A stretch of 46,129 nucleotides of DNA from SAR202 cluster bacterium (GCA_016872355.1 VGZY01000016.1:1-46129); one strand, 5' to 3'. Shown: positions 25,122 through 33,665, numbered from the stretch's first letter. Notes: generated by a model not told the origin, from the letters alone. Translations and numbers: made by a program.

Positions 25122-27539
25122 ATGGGCAGGACAAAGAGAAGCGTGGCGATTGTACTCATTGCCGCGATATTCGCAGCGATGGTATCGAGCTTTGCCTTTT
25201 CGTCCCGCGCCTATGCAGAGGCCGGCATCCCGCGCGACTTCATCGGCGTGGTGCTGAGAGTCAACGGCGACGTGTTGACGGTCCAGGCGGAGTTCGGGAT
25301 AGTAGACATCCTCCCTAACGTCAATACACGTGTGGTGCTCCCTCTGAGTGAGCGGGCCACGATCGCAGACCTGGTAGTCGGCGACGAGGTGGCAGTATCC
25401 CTTACAGCGGACAACTCGCTGGTCGTGGACAGGGTGCTGCTCATACCGAGCAAATCGAAGTACCGCCACATCTCCGGGCAGGTTGTGGGCATGACGGAAG
25501 GGTCCGTCACAGTCCGCATACCCGACACGGACGACATCTCACTTCTCACAAGTCCGCTGACGAGGACCATCAACCGTGGGTACCCGGCAAAGCTTGCCGT
25601 TGGTAGTTACGTGGTGGTTGTTGTGGCCCGCGACCTCACTTCCGGCGGGGGTAGCGAAGCGATTGAGATCAACATCGTTCCGCCGCCATCGCAGACGGTC
25701 GTCGCCCCCGCGCCGGAGCCGACACCCGCGGCCAGGAATGTAGCAGCATCCGTCTCGATTGTGGGCGTATTCGAGGGCATCGACGGCGCCGGTAACCTTG
25801 TCGTAAGCGGGACAAGGCTTGCGATGACGAGCGCCACGAAGCTGGAGGAAGGGCTCGTAACCGGCCAACAGGTAACCGCGAATGCAGACATGACATCAGA
25901 CGGGAAGTTGACCGCCGTTCTCCTCGTCCCGGTGAAGCTCTCAGCAGAGAACGGGTCCCGCGTGACGCTGGACGGTATCTTCGATGGGATGATCCGTTCA
26001 GGAATCTGGGTTGTGAGCGGGAACATCGTCATTGTGGACAAGAACTCTGACACGGACGGCATCCCGGATGTTGGCCAACGCGTGAAGGTAAATGCGAGCA
26101 GGCTGCTCGATGGAACACTGGTTGCCCGCGAGATTGAGAACATTCGGACACAGGAGACGGCTCGTCCGGAGCCACAATCGGTAGAAATGGTCGGAGCGTT
26201 CCGGGGCACGGACAGCTATGGCAATTGGCTTGTAAACGGCATCCGGGTTGCGGTCGACTCCAGGACCAGGCTCGAAGGCCGCCCTGCCATCGGCAGGCTG
26301 ATCAGGGTCCGTGCGTCCGTCAGTCCGTCCGGCGTACTGGTTGCAACGTCCATCACCGCAGTCGCTTCGGAGTCATCAACGGTCAAGAAGACGGTCCAGG
26401 TGAAGGGGCTCGTCCAGCGCGTGGACGAGAGCGGCACAATCACGGTCAACGGCGTACAGGTCCAGATCGGGCCGCTTTCCGAGGTATCCGGCAAGCCCGA
26501 GGTGGACAAGTACGTGGAGGTGGAAGCGCAACTCCAGAACGACGGCACCCTGCTGGCCCGACTGGTCAGCGCGTACGGATCAGCCGACGCTGCCCGCTCA
26601 GACCGAAGGGTGACGATCGAAGGCGCTGTTCAAACTGTGCGGGAAGACGGGACCATGGTTGTCAACGGCATCTCAATCACGCTAGACAAGGATACAGTGA
26701 CGGAAGGCGAGACGATCCATGGATCACTGGTACGCGTCGAGGGGGTCCTGAACCCGGACGGCTCTGTGCTAGCGATAGTCGTGAAAGGCGAGAACCGACT
26801 TGCAACGCAGAGCGGCACGGAGGTAAGGATCGAAGGCTCAGTAGACTCCGTGAAGCGCGACGAGTCCGGCAAGCCGGTCGGCATCGTCGTGGACGGCGTT
26901 CCGGTGGACCTGAGGAGCCTGACGGACGTGGCGGTCAAGCTGAGCGCAGGCACACAGGTCATGGTAAACGGCGTTATAGCCGATGGCACGATAGTGGCGC
27001 GCAACATCGGCCCCAGGGCTACTGTTGCAACTGCACCGCCTACTGTCGTCATTACAGGAGTCATCGATAAAGTTGGCGTCAACGAGGTGAGCAAGATAGA
27101 CCTCCTCGGCGTCAACGGCATCGAAGTATCGGTGCAGATATTCACGTTCGTGGAAGGGGAGCTGAAGAAGGGCAATCTGGCGAGGGTAACCGGTTACCGG
27201 TCGGGCACGCAGTATATCTCTACGGCCATCCGGGCCTCAGAATTGAAACGCGATGCGGCAGTCTCTCCCGGGGAGGACGCCTCCGGCGCCGCGGATACCG
27301 TGACGGAACAGGTAAAGGGGCGGGTCGATGTCCTGCAGCTCGACTCGCGCGGCCGTCTGGTAGCGCTCGTGGTCGCCGGAAAGCGAATGGCCGTGGACGA
27401 GAACACGGTTATAGATGGAGAGCTTGAGAGGAGAAGTCGCGTTGAGATTGAGGCAAGGGTGGCAGGCCTGGGGCTCACAGCAGTATCGGTCAAAGTCTTG
27501 CCCGCCGATCCGGGCTCCGGCGATAGTGTAACGCCCTGA
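25122..27539 (+). CDS. Exported protein of ten DUF5666-like beta repeats
   Basis: An 805-residue protein with a signal peptide (hydrophobic 7-25, cleavage near AYA-EA at about 32). The remainder consists of about ten ~60-75-residue beta-rich repeats. Each begins with a V.G.....-type strand (e.g. SIVGVFEGIDGAGNLVV), then a variable turn with DG or DR, then G..V.V.A....DG.L.A..I. DUF5666 is a family of unknown function, common in exported proteins of Chloroflexota and other groups. The repeats differ in sequence, unlike recent tandem duplicates. There is no terminal membrane anchor or wall motif, so the protein may be soluble or associate through other proteins. It follows the lipoprotein by 99 nt on the same strand. 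Confidence 0.8.
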   Translation: MGRTKRSVAIVLIAAIFAAMVSSFAFSSRAYAEAGIPRDFIGVVLRVNGDVLTVQAEFGIVDILPNVNTRVVLPLSERATIADLVVGDEVAVSLTADNSLVVDRVLLIPSKSKYRHISGQVVGMTEGSVTVRIPDTDDISLLTSPLTRTINRGYPAKLAVGSYVVVVVARDLTSGGGSEAIEINIVPPPSQTVVAPAPEPTPAARNVAASVSIVGVFEGIDGAGNLVVSGTRLAMTSATKLEEGLVTGQQVTANADMTSDGKLTAVLLVPVKLSAENGSRVTLDGIFDGMIRSGIWVVSGNIVIVDKNSDTDGIPDVGQRVKVNASRLLDGTLVAREIENIRTQETARPEPQSVEMVGAFRGTDSYGNWLVNGIRVAVDSRTRLEGRPAIGRLIRVRASVSPSGVLVATSITAVASESSTVKKTVQVKGLVQRVDESGTITVNGVQVQIGPLSEVSGKPEVDKYVEVEAQLQNDGTLLARLVSAYGSADAARSDRRVTIEGAVQTVREDGTMVVNGISITLDKDTVTEGETIHGSLVRVEGVLNPDGSVLAIVVKGENRLATQSGTEVRIEGSVDSVKRDESGKPVGIVVDGVPVDLRSLTDVAVKLSAGTQVMVNGVIADGTIVARNIGPRATVATAPPTVVITGVIDKVGVNEVSKIDLLGVNGIEVSVQIFTFVEGELKKGNLARVTGYRSGTQYISTAIRASELKRDAAVSPGEDASGAADTVTEQVKGRVDVLQLDSRGRLVALVVAGKRMAVDENTVIDGELERRSRVEIEARVAGLGLTAVSVKVLPADPGSGDSVTP

Positions 27540-27639
27540 AGGGCAAGCGCTGCGACAGGCTGTTCCTGACGCACCGACCGGACGCCTTGCCTGGGACAAC
27601 TGAATAGCTACAGATCAACCATCCTCCCCGGATGGCCTC

Positions 27640-27706
27640 CTCCAAAACCAATCAGGGCCAGAAATGCCGCGCACCGCACTACTGGCCCTGATTGGCGTAT
27701 TTGGAG
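27640..27706. terminator. Long hairpin about 100 nt after the DUF5666-like gene
   Basis: CCAATCAGGGCCAG (27648-27661) pairs perfectly with 27682-27695. An outer CTCCAAA/TTTGGAG arm extends the stem with a 4-nt bulge. The loop is about 20 nt. It could end transcription of the exported-protein gene, but it lacks a U-tract and may be a repeat element. Confidence 0.55.
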
Positions 27707-27801
27707 ATAGCTCGCGCGCCCCTCGTTACAACGGTTGCCTCTTGTCCGTTTCGCTGTCCGAACTTGCGTAAGGCTGCCTCGAACGCGCCACATCCGGGCA
27801 A

Positions 27802-28117
27802 CCATGGGCGTCCGTGATGCGGGGTTGATTTGGGGAGCGCTGAAGGCGCGGGATAACTCAGCCCAGGGTGGAGTGCCGAAGGCTTTGCGAAGGCACGCAG
27901 CCCTGGGTTACCGGATGGAAACAATTCTTAGCCCTGTAGGGGCGAAATACTTCCTGGTCACGCAAGAGATCATCTCGGCCCTTCAGGCCCTTAAGAAATT
28001 CTTCGGTCCGTTACCCAGGGCTACGCCCACTCCGCAGAGCCTCCGTGGGCTCCACCCTTGGCTTAGATAGGCCGCGCCTTCAGCGCACCCCAAGTCGGCC
28101 CCACTCCATGGGCGTCC
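27802..28117. mobile_element. MITE-like inverted-repeat element with 12-bp flanking direct repeat
   Basis: Two arms of about 130 nt, 27821-27952 and 27968-28102, are imperfect reverse complements sharing GAAGGCGCGG, CAGGGTGGAG and GCCCTGGGT blocks in the same order. Internal hairpins (GCGCTGAAGGCGC, GCCCTGTAGGGGC) recur. The exact 12-mer CCATGGGCGTCC lies in direct orientation on each side (27802-27813 and 28106-28117), which the inverted symmetry does not explain and which looks like a target duplication. No coding sequence is present, so mobility would need a transposase supplied elsewhere. Confidence 0.6.
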
Positions 28118-28215
28118 AGCGGTTCCCTTGTGATGCCACGGCCGGATTTCTGGTGGGTAATGCACGCTGAAGGTGAACAGAATTAGTTAGGGAAGTTCGG
28201 GGCAAACCTGCCCGC

Positions 28216-29823
28216 CTATTTGTAGTCCACCCAGATGTCCACGTGGCTGATCGTCAGCGGCGGCGTGATCCGCTCGTCGCGCTTGACCAGCTTCACCTGC
28301 ACCTCCCGCGTGCCGACGGCCAGCAACTTCGGGTCCAGCTTCCAGACTAGCCAGCTGTTCTCATCCACGTCTGATGGATTGCCCGGGTCCTGTGCAGCCT
28401 TGTTCGTTACCGTGTAAGCGCCGAGGTCTTTACCATCCAGCGTCGCGGAGACTACGTCGGCCCCCGGGGAGAAATGCTCCATGCGGATGTGCAGCTCCGC
28501 CCCGGCCAGCGTGCCGGCCTTCGCCGCTGTAGGCACGTCATCGTACATGGGTACCTGGAACGTCGGCCCATCGCCGGTGAGGGTGCGGTGCAGCTCCACG
28601 GGCGTCTCGCCGTAGATGCGGTCGTCGCGGTCCGCGTAGTCGCGCTGGCTGCCACGAGGGGGAATCATGCGATGGACGTTGGAGTAGCACTTTCGCGTGC
28701 CCTTGAGCGTCACCGGCGATCCCATGGTCGTGAATAGGGCCTGATTGGTGTCCGTGTAGCCGTGCCAGTTAAAGACGTAGATGCCGGATGCCCCCCTGCT
28801 GTGGAACTCCTGCGCCAGCGCGCGGAACCACGCCGTGCGCCAGTCCTTACCTTTCACCAGACGGTCGGTCGCCTGACGGCCGTCGAAGTCCCAGCACGGG
28901 TAGAGCTTGATGTCCCTGCCCTGGCACAGCTCTGCGGACCTCTCAACCTCAAAGCCGGGGTCCGTGCCGGAGTTGCCGCCCCCGATGATTATGTCGCACA
29001 GCCCTTCCTTCGCCCATGTCTCGATGTCGTAGCCGATGCGGTTGCAGCTCTCCAGCGTTGCGGCCACCCGCACAGCGAGCCTGAACGGCCTGCCGCGCTC
29101 CTTCCCGAGCTTGTTTGTCATGTCGCGCATTGTGCGCATCAGGTCTGTGAGGGTGTAGCGGAGTCGGTACTCGTCGCCCCAGGGCAGGTGAAAGGCGTGG
29201 CGTTGCCAATCGAGCTCCACACCGTCCCAGTCCGCTATCCGGCATGCCTCCTCGATAAACTTCAGCTTGAAATCGCGGACCTCCGGAATTGCCATATTCC
29301 AGGAGGTGGCGCACCAGCCGGGGGCGTGCTTCTCGCTCAGGCACCACTCCGGATGGTCCAGGCGCATCTTCGTGAACCGCTCGCCTTTGGACTTGAGCAT
29401 GGCCTCGATGGTCTGGTACGTCCAGAAGTGCTGGTCGTTCATGCGGATGGAGGGGTAGACATGCATTCCCAGCCCGTGCCCGTGGTCCGCGATGGCGGCG
29501 TATGGGTTCTCCCCGCGCTCCCAGTACTCGCGGACCGTCTCCGAGATGTTGCGCTTGAGGACGGCGTCGTACTTCCTGTCGCTTGAGTCGCCGATCATCT
29601 CCACGATCTTCGTAGGCCAGGTAGCCTCGTGAATGCCGAGGCTGAAGAAGAGCGCGTCCACCTGTGTGTTCCGGATGGGGCCGAAGGTCTTCTCGAGCAG
29701 CATTTCGGCGGTCTGCGGATATCCGGCGTAGATCAGCGGCGCGCCGTCCCAGTTGCAGATGATGCGGTAGCTCGGAACCTTGCCGGAATCGCTCTTCTTG
29801 GGCCTGGCCTGGGTCTGTGTCAT
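28216..29823 (-). CDS. TIM-barrel glycoside-hydrolase-like protein with C-terminal beta domain
   Basis: Unassigned 535-residue protein. The N-terminal part (to about 370) has features of a glycoside-hydrolase-type TIM barrel: DGAPLIYAGYP, GHGLGMHVYPSIRMND, the acidic WDGVELDWQRH at about 200, GLCDIIIGGGNSG, and a terminal SGIYVFNWHGYTD. Acidic residues in the GVELDWQ strand end would be the catalytic candidates. The last ~130 residues form beta strands (LAGAELHIRMEHF, SHVDIWVDY), probably a carbohydrate-binding or sandwich domain. No signal peptide is seen. The start ATG overlaps the stop of the frameshifted oxidoreductase gene (ATGA), so the two were co-translated. The substrate is unknown. 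Confidence 0.7.
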   Translation of the reverse strand: MTQTQARPKKSDSGKVPSYRIICNWDGAPLIYAGYPQTAEMLLEKTFGPIRNTQVDALFFSLGIHEATWPTKIVEMIGDSSDRKYDAVLKRNISETVREYWERGENPYAAIADHGHGLGMHVYPSIRMNDQHFWTYQTIEAMLKSKGERFTKMRLDHPEWCLSEKHAPGWCATSWNMAIPEVRDFKLKFIEEACRIADWDGVELDWQRHAFHLPWGDEYRLRYTLTDLMRTMRDMTNKLGKERGRPFRLAVRVAATLESCNRIGYDIETWAKEGLCDIIIGGGNSGTDPGFEVERSAELCQGRDIKLYPCWDFDGRQATDRLVKGKDWRTAWFRALAQEFHSRGASGIYVFNWHGYTDTNQALFTTMGSPVTLKGTRKCYSNVHRMIPPRGSQRDYADRDDRIYGETPVELHRTLTGDGPTFQVPMYDDVPTAAKAGTLAGAELHIRMEHFSPGADVVSATLDGKDLGAYTVTNKAAQDPGNPSDVDENSWLVWKLDPKLLAVGTREVQVKLVKRDERITPPLTISHVDIWVDYK

Positions 29824-30946
29824 TTCGTCCTCTTGATTACTTCGAAGGTACTGTCATACTTCTCTGAGCCGTACACGTCTTTCTTGTTGTTCCACCGTGT
29901 TGGGTGAGGGTAGAGCGCCAGGCTACGGTCCTCAAGCGGCAACTTCACCGGGGCGTGGCCGCGTCGGTGCGACTCGCGGAAGGCGATGGCGATCTCCAGG
30001 ACCCTGCGCTGGTTATCTCCGGAGCTGCGCGGCTCCACCCCCGTCTCCAGCGCGTCCACGAGCGACTCGATGCTGGCAGTCGTTCGTGGGCCGGTCACCC
30101 GCCAGCCATCCGAGTCGTATGAGGTGTCGTACGCGCCTGATTCCGGCAGAGCGCCGGGCATCTCCTCAAGGTCTTCCCAGAAAGCCCGGCCGGCCTGGAC
30201 GCCATCGCGCAGCTTGAACAGCTTGAAGGTCCTCCAGTCGGCGAAGAACAGGCCCCGGGCGCAGTGTACCTCAATACCCCGCCGCGCGGTAGCCTTGGGC
30301 ATGACGTATCCTTCGACCCCGTTTGAGAAGCGTATCACACCTCCCATATTCTGGTCTTCGTTGCTCCACGGGTCGCCGCCCACCCAACCCGTCACCCAGT
30401 CTATCTCCGAATCGCCGGCGTCCAGCCTCATAAGGCTCAACCCCTGGCAACCCCCTCCGGATATCTCAATCGTGGGCTCGTGCATCACCACGCTTTGCAC
30501 AGGGCCAAGCTCGCCCGAATCGATAATCGCCTTCGCCTGCCAGTACTGCGGAAGCGCGCGGTAGGCGTCCCCACACTGGAAGACTACGTTGTGCTTGCGA
30601 CACTCCTCCACCATGCGATCGGCGTCCGACAGGACTGCGGCGATGGGCTTTTCGCAGAAGACAGCCTTCACGCCGAGGCGAGCCGCGCCCACAACGACGT
30701 CCGGGTTAACCTTAACCGGCAGGACGGGGGCCACGATGTCAATCTTCTCCTTGCCGAGCATCTCCTGGTAGTCGGTGTACCCCGGCACGTTGAAGCGGCG
30801 GCAGAACTGCTCCAGCGTCTTCTCGTCCCTGTCCGCCGCGGCGACGACTCGCGTTTGCGGGTTCTCGTTGTAAGCGCGGGCGTGACAGTGCCCATGAGGC
30901 CGCATCCGATCATGCCGACGCGGTACTGTTTCGAGGGGATGGCCAT
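29820..30946 (-). pseudogene. Gfo/Idh/MocA oxidoreductase (second copy), single frameshift near N-terminus
   Basis: Read across one frameshift this gene gives an intact ~375-residue paralogue of the oxidoreductase at 17735-18865. The N-terminus MAIPSKQYRVGMIGCGLMG is in one frame from the ATG at 30946, which has GGAGG upstream. From about 30890 the sequence continues HCHARAYNENPQTRVVAAAD in another frame. A single missing base at the GGG of 30889-30893 accounts for it. The break lies inside the Rossmann glycine loop. The remainder (EKPIAAV, SGGGCQGLSLMRL, SGDNQRRVLEIAIAFRES) is uninterrupted. It may be a recent mutation or a base-call error in a G run. The stop overlaps the next gene's start (ATGA). 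Confidence 0.75.
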
Positions 30947-31060
30947 GGCGGCACCTCCGTATATGAAAACAACTCTTGAGCGGTTACAATAGGCCGCGAA
31001 ACGTCGCTCGACCTATTCTATACCAATCGGTTGCAAACAAGGACGCAAGGAGAAATCGCA

Positions 31061-31786
31061 ATGGGCATGGCTTCGAAAGAGGTTCTCGACGGGATGAAGG
31101 ACATGGATACCGCAACGTTATTCAACGCAGTCGTTGCGGCAATGGGCGGGAGCCAGGGCGGATTTGAGCTGGAGAAGAAGGGAGGAATGCCGGTCAACTA
31201 CACCGACAATACTCTCCGCTGTCTCTTGCCGGAGCTCGGCATCGCCGCCGGCTACGCGGTGACGATGGAAGTGACAACCAACGACCCTGATTCCTCCGCG
31301 CTCAAGTGGGACGAGTACTACGATATGCTCGCGAAGACGCCGGGACCCAAGTTCGCCATCGTGAAGGACGTGGACTCGAAGCCCGGCCGCGGCGCCTCCT
31401 TCGGCGACGGGATGGCAGCGACCCACAAGCTGCTTGGAGTAACAGGCGCAGCGGTGGACGGCAGCGTCCGCGACCTCATGGGCATCAAGAAGGTTGGGCT
31501 GCCGATGTGGGGCAAGGGCCTGGTGCCCGGGCACGGCATCTTCAACCTGATCAGCGTCAACCGCCCGATCGTCGCGTGCGGCCTGCTGGTGAAGCCCGGC
31601 GACTTCATTGTCGCGGACATGGACGGGATCACCAAGGTGCCCCTGGAGATGGACCTGGCGGCGGTGCTGAAAGAGGCGCTGAAGATCCGGCGCAAAGAGG
31701 GCGCGTACCACGAGCAGTTCAAGAAGCCGGGCGCGACAAAGGCATCGATCGACGCCTGGTGGAAGGCGAACAAGGACAAGTTCTAG
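31061..31786 (+). CDS. RraA-family protein (possible HMG/CHA-type aldolase)
   Basis: A 241-residue member of the RraA/menG-like fold. Its relatives are either inhibitors of RNase E or 4-hydroxy-4-methyl-2-oxoglutarate/4-carboxy-4-hydroxy-2-oxoadipate aldolases. The characteristic segments are LRCLLPELGIAAGYAVTMEV, a glycine-rich GDGMAATHKLLGVTGAAVDGSVRDL (about 115-139) with R137-D138 in the metal/substrate site, and GDFIVADMDGITKVP. Length is longer than E. coli RraA (161) and closer to aldolase-type members. The ATG at 31061 follows AAGGAG. The gene is divergent from the oxidoreductase gene and next to sugar-phosphate-isomerase-like genes, so an aldolase role in a catabolic route is likelier than RNA regulation. 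Confidence 0.85.
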   Translation: MGMASKEVLDGMKDMDTATLFNAVVAAMGGSQGGFELEKKGGMPVNYTDNTLRCLLPELGIAAGYAVTMEVTTNDPDSSALKWDEYYDMLAKTPGPKFAIVKDVDSKPGRGASFGDGMAATHKLLGVTGAAVDGSVRDLMGIKKVGLPMWGKGLVPGHGIFNLISVNRPIVACGLLVKPGDFIVADMDGITKVPLEMDLAAVLKEALKIRRKEGAYHEQFKKPGATKASIDAWWKANKDKF

Positions 31787-31804
31787 GACCTTGGACGAGT
31801 AATC

Positions 31805-31842
31805 ACAATGAGGGCGGTTGGAATTCCAACCGCCCTCATTGT
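31805..31842. terminator. Perfect 38-nt palindrome between convergent genes
   Basis: The whole 38 nt is self-complementary, with arms starting ACAATGAGGGCGGTTGG around a central AATT. It lies between the RraA-like gene and the minus-strand isomerase-like gene. TTTATG follows on the plus side. It shares its core with the palindrome at 4361-4392. Confidence 0.75.
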
Positions 31843-31861
31843 TTATGTAACTCGATGCGCC

Positions 31862-32659
31862 CTAACTCACCAGGGTCTTGAGGTACTTTACGCCCTTCGC
31901 CATCCCCTCCCGCTCGTTCGCCTGGTTGCGGCCGGAGCCCATGTAGTAGATGGACAGGGCGCCGTTGAAGCTATTCTTGCGCAGGACGCTCAGGATGCGG
32001 GGATAGTCGCACCACTCCTCACGGCCGCTGTCTATCTTGTAGATCTTCGCGCGCACGCTGGTGGCGAGCGGCGCCAGCGCCTCGAACCAGCCATAGTAGT
32101 GCTCCTGCAATGGCCCTTCCTTGTACCCTTCCCACTTGTGAGTGTCCACGACGAGCGTCGTATTCTCCCGGTCCACATCCTTGTAGAGATTGAGCATCTG
32201 CTCGGCCGTGGGGGTGGTGGGCGGGCCGTGGCCATGGATGGCTATTATGATGCCCTGCTCCGCGGCGTAGTCGCAGATCTCCTTGAACGCGTCCACCTGC
32301 GGCTTCCAGTACGACTCCGTCCGGTACCCTCCGCCCTGCACCGTTATCTTCGGCGCGCCCAGGAAGCGCGCCACCGCCACGGCGTTCTTCGCCTTATCGG
32401 TCCTGGCGCGGCGCTCTTCATCCGTGCCGACGAGGCCGCCGCTGCCGGACACCAGGCCCACAGGCAGGCCGTACTTAACGCACTTCCGCTTGATGCGGGC
32501 CAGCCCCGCCGGGGTTGTACCCGTGAACCCCTTGTCCATGCTGATGTCCACGATGTCCATGCCGGTCTCGCAGGCGAGGTCCAGGAACGTCTCGGTGTCC
32601 ATCTGTCCGCCGGGGCCCTTGTCGTCCTTCAGGACTGAAATCGCGCCGACTTTGATCAT
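31862..32659 (-). CDS. Sugar phosphate isomerase/epimerase family TIM barrel (copy A)
   Basis: A 265-residue protein of the xylose-isomerase-like/AP-endonuclease-2 TIM-barrel family, which includes sugar epimerases, 2-keto-myo-inositol dehydratase and hydroxypyruvate isomerase. Recognisable parts are KITVQGGGYRTESYWK, IIIAIHGHGPPT with the metal-binding His, TTLVVDTHKWEGYKEG, VRAKIYKIDSG and ALSIYYMGSGRNQ. The start is set at 32659 (MIKVGAIS) because GAGGAG lies 8 nt upstream. It is clearly homologous end-to-end to the gene at 32844-33650, from which it is separated by an inverted-repeat region. The exact reaction is unknown. Confidence 0.87.
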   Translation of the reverse strand: MIKVGAISVLKDDKGPGGQMDTETFLDLACETGMDIVDISMDKGFTGTTPAGLARIKRKCVKYGLPVGLVSGSGGLVGTDEERRARTDKAKNAVAVARFLGAPKITVQGGGYRTESYWKPQVDAFKEICDYAAEQGIIIAIHGHGPPTTPTAEQMLNLYKDVDRENTTLVVDTHKWEGYKEGPLQEHYYGWFEALAPLATSVRAKIYKIDSGREEWCDYPRILSVLRKNSFNGALSIYYMGSGRNQANEREGMAKGVKYLKTLVS

Positions 32660-32721
32660 GTCGTGACTCCTCAGATTCATCTATGGGACGTCCGGCATTC
32701 ACCGGTACTTCTTCGTTTTTA

Positions 32722-32806
32722 TGTAGCCTGCGCGATTTATCGCGCCCGTGCCGCGAACAGGCGTCGCTGGAGAACAAAACAGGCGCGATAAATCGCGCAG
32801 GCTACA
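32722..32806. repeat. 25-bp perfect inverted repeat (MITE-like)
   Basis: The arms at 32722-32746 and 32782-32806 are perfectly complementary over 25 nt (TGTAGCCTGCGCGATTTATC and on). Each arm contains its own near-palindrome GCGCGATTTATCGCGC. The loop is 35 nt. It lies in the 184-nt gap between the two isomerase-like paralogues. The size and structure fit a small non-autonomous element or a hairpin-type intergenic repeat. Confidence 0.75.
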
Positions 32807-32843
32807 GGGACGGGGAAATTCCGCTGAGAATTCCGACCGCCCC

Positions 32844-33650
32844 CTAATACGTTTTGACCAGGTCCCTCAGGTACTGCGCCGCCTTTGCCATGCCTTCCTG
32901 GTCAGTGCACTGGTTGCGGCCGCGGAAGCCCATCCAGTAGATCGAGAGCGGGCCGTGGTAGTCCACCGACTTCAAAATCTTCAACACGCGCTCGTAGTCG
33001 ATCCAGATTTCCTTGCCGGTGTCTATTTTGAAAATCTTCGCGCGGACGTGTGAGGCGTACGGCGCGACGTCCTCCATATACCCGTAGAGCTCTTCAATGG
33101 CCGGGCCCTCGCGCCAGCCTTCCCACTTGGCGGTATCCAGGATGATAGTCGTGTTATCGCGGCCCACGTCCTTGCGGATGTTCAGAATCTCGTCCGACTT
33201 CGGGTGCTTGGGCGGGCCGTGGCCATGGATGCCGATGACTATGCCGTGGCCTTCGGCGTAGTCGCACATCTGCTTGTAGGCATCTATCATGCGGGGCCAG
33301 TACGACTCGGTCTTGAGGCCGCTCCCGTGCAGGAGGACGATGGGCGCGCCGAGGAAGACGGCGGTGCGCACGGCCTCTTTGGCGCGCGCGAGGCGCTCCT
33401 GTATCTCTTCCTCAGTTCCGACGAAGCCGCCGCCGCCGGTAACGTAGCCAATGGGCAAGCCGTAGCGGACGCAGAGCTGCTTGATTCTGGAGAGATTTTC
33501 ACTTGAGTGGCCCTTGAAGCCTTTTTCCAGAGCGATATCCACCATATCCAGGCCGATGCGCGTTGCGAAGTGCAGGAACGATTCTATATCGACGAGCTCG
33601 TTTCCTGCGCCGTCGACGTGGAAGTAGGTCAGCGCGCCGATCTTGAGCAT
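32844..33650 (-). CDS. Sugar phosphate isomerase/epimerase family TIM barrel (copy B)
   Basis: A 268-residue paralogue of the gene at 31862-32659. It has the same landmarks: IVLLHGSGLKTESYWPR, IVIGIHGHGPPKHP with the His, TTIILDTAKWEGWREG, VRAKIFKIDTGKE and LSIYWMGFRGRNQ. Where copy A has DTHKWEG this copy has DTAKWEG, so one potential metal-site His is absent. The start at 33650 follows GGAGG. The pair probably arose by tandem duplication, and copy B may have another substrate. It lies 15 nt upstream of a NUDIX gene's stop on the same strand. Confidence 0.87.
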   Translation of the reverse strand: MLKIGALTYFHVDGAGNELVDIESFLHFATRIGLDMVDIALEKGFKGHSSENLSRIKQLCVRYGLPIGYVTGGGGFVGTEEEIQERLARAKEAVRTAVFLGAPIVLLHGSGLKTESYWPRMIDAYKQMCDYAEGHGIVIGIHGHGPPKHPKSDEILNIRKDVGRDNTTIILDTAKWEGWREGPAIEELYGYMEDVAPYASHVRAKIFKIDTGKEIWIDYERVLKILKSVDYHGPLSIYWMGFRGRNQCTDQEGMAKAAQYLRDLVKTY

Positions 33651-33665
33651 GAGGCCTCCGTCGTC

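Larger units (their letters stand above)
27540..28215. other. 676-nt gene-free region carrying repeats
   Basis: This gap between the DUF5666-like gene and the minus-strand TIM-barrel gene has no supportable coding sequence. It contains the hairpin at 27640-27706 and the ~280-bp inverted-repeat element at 27821-28102 with its 12-bp flanking direct repeats. Nothing recognisable was seen in 27707-27801 or 28118-28215. Confidence 0.8.

Noticed and set aside
27735-28070. 111-codon open frame within the repeat region
   Set aside because: It runs through the inverted-repeat element and its composition follows the repeat, with no domain.
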